Shown: positions 5,506 to 6,508 of the stretch, piece after piece
How positions within the stretch are numbered: position 1 is the first letter of the stretch
Layout of the letters: every line of letters begins with the position of its first letter
Program-made: the position numbers and the translations under genes
Notes under the pieces: generated by a model
The model's database searches: none
What the model saw: only the letters and a program-made list of their open reading frames with translations
Told to the model about the DNA's origin: nothing
From: Planctomycetes bacterium UBA1135
GTDB taxonomy: Bacteria; Planctomycetota; UBA1135
NCBI GenBank assembly: GCA_002311925.1
Contig: DCAK01000039.1
Location: forward strand, 315-6,822
DNA length: 6,508 bases
Reading direction: 5' to 3'

Positions 5506-6508
5506 ATGAACCGCAACCCCAAGGCCCTCGAAGGAATTCTCGAATTCTGTGACCAGCTTCGGGCCATCACGGAGGACAAGGCGGGTAGGACCTCCGGCTC
5601 GAACCCCGCCCTCGCCGGGGACCGCCTTCGAGACCTGCGCGGCAAGGCGCTGGAGGCTCTCCCCTCTTTCGGCGGAAAGGGGAATGCGGAGGACTTGGGG
5701 GTTTTGGAACTCCTGGTCCTTGCCTTCCTGTTCCACCGCCGCACCCAGGGATCCATGGACTGCCTCTACGGAGGAGAAATCATCGCCATGGCCCACAGCG
5801 CCGGGTTCCCTCGAACGCGAACCCTCGAAGCCCTGGGCGCGACCGCCCCACTCCGGAAAAGCGGGTGGCTGCTCGTGGATGGAACTCCGAGGGGGGTCGA
5901 CCCGCTTGAAACCCCTTTCTTCGCCGACCCGAGGGGCCTCGCCCTTTTCCTCGCCTCCTCCAGGCCTTCCCCCGCCGGGGCGGACGCGCAGCCCTACACC
6001 AACGAAGAGGAATTCCTCTGGGACCTCTACAGGTGGCGCAACCTCTGCCTTCAGCGCGCGGAGGCCCTTTTCGAATTTTCCCCCGGCGATAACGACCCCT
6101 CCGAGCGTGCCGCGCAGGCGGACAAGGCTTCCCGCAACGCCTGGATCCTCTCGCGCAAGCGGCTTGGCCTCACCCCCGGCGGCCGCGAGTTCGCAATCGA
6201 ACGCTTCCGCAAGGAGCACAAGCTGGGGGAAGACGATCTCCTGGTCGTTCTCCATCTCCTTTTCAGCGAACTCATCGAAGTCGAACCCTTCCTCCCCGCG
6301 CTGGAATGCCTCCGGGTCGCCACCTCCACCCGCGGCGAGCTCCTTCGCCGCCGCCATTCCCTCAGCGAAGGCAGCCCCCTTCGGCGGTCGGGAATCGTGA
6401 TGGTTCGTGACCCTGATTACGGAAAGGATCGCGCCGTCCACTTCGGGCTTTCCGACTGGGCGGCCGACCAGATTCTCGCCGGCATCGCGGGCCCCCCTCG
6501 CCTGCGCC
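5506..6508 (+). CDS. hypothetical protein, possible N-terminal region of an AAA-ATPase (3' partial)
   Basis: An open frame runs from ATG 5506 to the right edge without a stop, giving 334 visible residues. Third positions are strongly G/C (CTC, GCC, CGC, GAC), which marks this frame as coding over the long frames that overlap it. ATG 5506 is the first start after an in-frame TGA at 5497, and no Shine-Dalgarno precedes it. There is no signal peptide or membrane segment. The protein is helical and Leu/Arg/Glu rich. From about residue 226 the pattern FRKEHKLGEDDLLVVLHLLF, then ELLRRRHSLSEGSPLRRSGI, then HFGLSDWAADQIL resembles the helical N-terminal region of large bacterial AAA-ATPases, in which a Walker ATPase domain follows. 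No Walker A or B motif is visible, because it would lie past the window. The first 225 residues match nothing I recognise. The gene is transcribed away from mgtE, so it need not belong to the operon's function. Confidence 0.8.
   Translation, partial: MNRNPKALEGILEFCDQLRAITEDKAGRTSGSNPALAGDRLRDLRGKALEALPSFGGKGNAEDLGVLELLVLAFLFHRRTQGSMDCLYGGEIIAMAHSAGFPRTRTLEALGATAPLRKSGWLLVDGTPRGVDPLETPFFADPRGLALFLASSRPSPAGADAQPYTNEEEFLWDLYRWRNLCLQRAEALFEFSPGDNDPSERAAQADKASRNAWILSRKRLGLTPGGREFAIERFRKEHKLGEDDLLVVLHLLFSELIEVEPFLPALECLRVATSTRGELLRRRHSLSEGSPLRRSGIVMVRDPDYGKDRAVHFGLSDWAADQILAGIAGPPRLR

Noticed and set aside
5549..6400. A 283-codon plus-strand frame
   Set aside because: Rich in Ser, Pro and Arg, out of frame with the better coding signal that starts at ATG 5506.
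5485..6441. A 318-codon minus-strand open frame opposite the plus-strand gene
   Set aside because: It mirrors a frame with strong G/C third-position bias, is Gly/Glu rich, has no recognisable motif and runs almost into the mgtE promoter region. It is a high-GC shadow.

Overview
The window is a compact, high-GC bacterial chromosome segment with strong G/C preference at third codon positions. It carries six genes packed head to tail on the minus strand and one gene, cut by the right edge, on the plus strand. I see no mobile element, CRISPR array, tRNA or rRNA. Taxonomy cannot be fixed from sequence alone. The enlarged signal peptidase I, the ECF sigma factor followed by a short zinc-motif-free membrane protein, and the AAA-type regulator-like protein recall Planctomycetota, with Acidobacteriota as an alternative. 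This is an inference with low certainty.

Minus strand, in order of transcription (right to left): an MgtE-type magnesium transporter (start 5412), signal peptidase I with a large inserted domain (start GTG 4036), an ECF sigma factor (start 2930), a small single-pass membrane protein that is the likely anti-sigma factor (start 2353), a probably exported Arg/Glu-rich helical protein (start 1967), and tRNA 2-selenouridine synthase MnmH/SelU (start 1193, stop 42). Four consecutive junctions overlap by 4 to 8 bases (GTGA, ATGA, ATGACTGA, ATGA) and the last gap is 15 bases. This points to one polycistronic, translationally coupled operon. A small GC-rich hairpin follows mnmH at 16-31.

Plus strand: from ATG 5506 an open frame runs off the right edge with 334 residues visible. 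It diverges from mgtE across a 93-base intergenic region that must hold both promoters. It resembles the N-terminal region of a large AAA-ATPase, but no Walker motif falls inside the window.

Functionally, the core of the operon looks like an envelope-sensing unit: sigma factor, membrane anchor and exported helical protein, tied to a secretion protease and a magnesium transporter, with a selenium-dependent tRNA modification enzyme as the last gene. The features that most deserve a second look are the jelly-roll-like insertion in the signal peptidase, the three-part sigma module, and a likely one-base frameshift at the end of the exported protein gene near 1297-1301.
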